5,580 nt of DNA from Clostridia bacterium (GTDB lineage: Bacteria; Bacillota_A; Clostridia; Christensenellales; Borkfalkiaceae): the NCBI GenBank assembly GCA_017507595.1, contig JAFWAM010000052.1:1-5580 (forward strand), in the 5' to 3' direction. A program made the translations under genes and the position numbers. The notes under the pieces are model-generated. The model saw only the letters and a list, made by a program, of their open reading frames with translations. It had not been told where the DNA came from and searched no databases. Numbering within the stretch: position 1 is the first letter of the stretch; each line of letters begins with the position of its first letter. Positions 5,305 to 5,580 of this stretch are shown one piece after another.

Positions 5305-5580
5305 TCAGTAATCGATTATCTGATAATTTTCAAAAAGTTCAACAACTGATTGGTCAAGCTCAATAAGCTTGCGGCCGGGTCTTTCGGGGAAAAGTGTCAC
5401 AACGAGCATTTTTAAGTTATTTATCTCACAACGGATGCCGTTATACGGAGAGGTGTAGGTGCGGTTTGTGATAATCTCTTTAAGCTCCTCTACGGCCTTT
5501 TGGGGGCGCCCCCAGTTTAAATGTTCAAAAAAACCAACCTCTTTGGAGTTGATATGGGTAACGTCGTCATCACTGAAAAA
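5305..5580 (-). CDS. C-terminal 91 residues of an unrecognised protein; N-terminus outside window
   Basis: The minus-strand frame is open from the right edge to TGA at 5307-5305, giving 91 residues that begin FFSDDDVTHINSKEVGFF and end ELFENYQIIDY. The region is Asp/Glu-rich with a likely helix (QKAVEELKEII), then GIRCEINNLKMLVVTLFPE and a C-terminal helix (DQSVVELFENY). It has the composition of a soluble cytosolic protein. I recognise no family. A terminator-like hairpin follows its stop. It is on the same strand as the 143-aa and AAA+ genes, with 71 bp between its stop and the next ATG, so it may be part of the same functional cluster even if the hairpin limits read-through. Confidence 0.75.
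   Translation of the reverse strand, partial: FFSDDDVTHINSKEVGFFEHLNWGRPQKAVEELKEIITNRTYTSPYNGIRCEINNLKMLVVTLFPERPGRKLIELDQSVVELFENYQIIDY

Overview
The window looks like chromosomal DNA from an uncultured Clostridia-type Firmicute of an animal gut or rumen. This is inferred from A/G-rich Shine-Dalgarno sites (AAAGGAG), a consensus sigma-A type promoter, short U-tailed hairpin terminators, and a secreted lichenase-like GH16 enzyme beside WYL and CbbX/SpoVK-type AAA+ genes. No species can be named from the sequence.

Layout. Positions 3-1367 (+) hold the 3' end of a GH16 beta-glucanase gene, followed by two homologous beta-sandwich, carbohydrate-binding-like modules joined by a DGPV repeat linker. 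A bidirectional terminator (1384-1422) and a second hairpin (1462-1496) separate it from a convergent minus-strand block. Read in the direction of transcription (right to left), that block holds: the C-terminal 91 residues of an unknown protein (5580-5305); a terminator-like hairpin (5273-5234); a 143-aa unknown protein (5233-4802); a 668-aa AAA+ ATPase with an apparently degenerate first AAA module and an intact CbbX-like second one (4747-2741); a three-copy 59-bp palindromic tandem repeat that starts one base after the ATPase stop (2739-2563); and a 332-aa WYL regulator (2502-1504) with its own perfect-consensus promoter.

How the genes may work together. The 143-aa protein and the ATPase are 54 bp apart on the same strand and probably share a transcript, so the small protein is a candidate partner or substrate of the ATPase. 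The WYL regulator has its own strong promoter and a very short leader, and may sense a ligand and control itself or nearby genes. No function is established for the ATPase cluster. The GH16 gene belongs to extracellular mixed-linkage beta-glucan or related polysaccharide degradation and is transcriptionally separate.

The best leads for something undescribed are the palindromic repeat array, whose minus-strand copies each carry a Shine-Dalgarno-spaced mini-ORF, and the fused degenerate-plus-active AAA+ protein with its small unknown neighbour.
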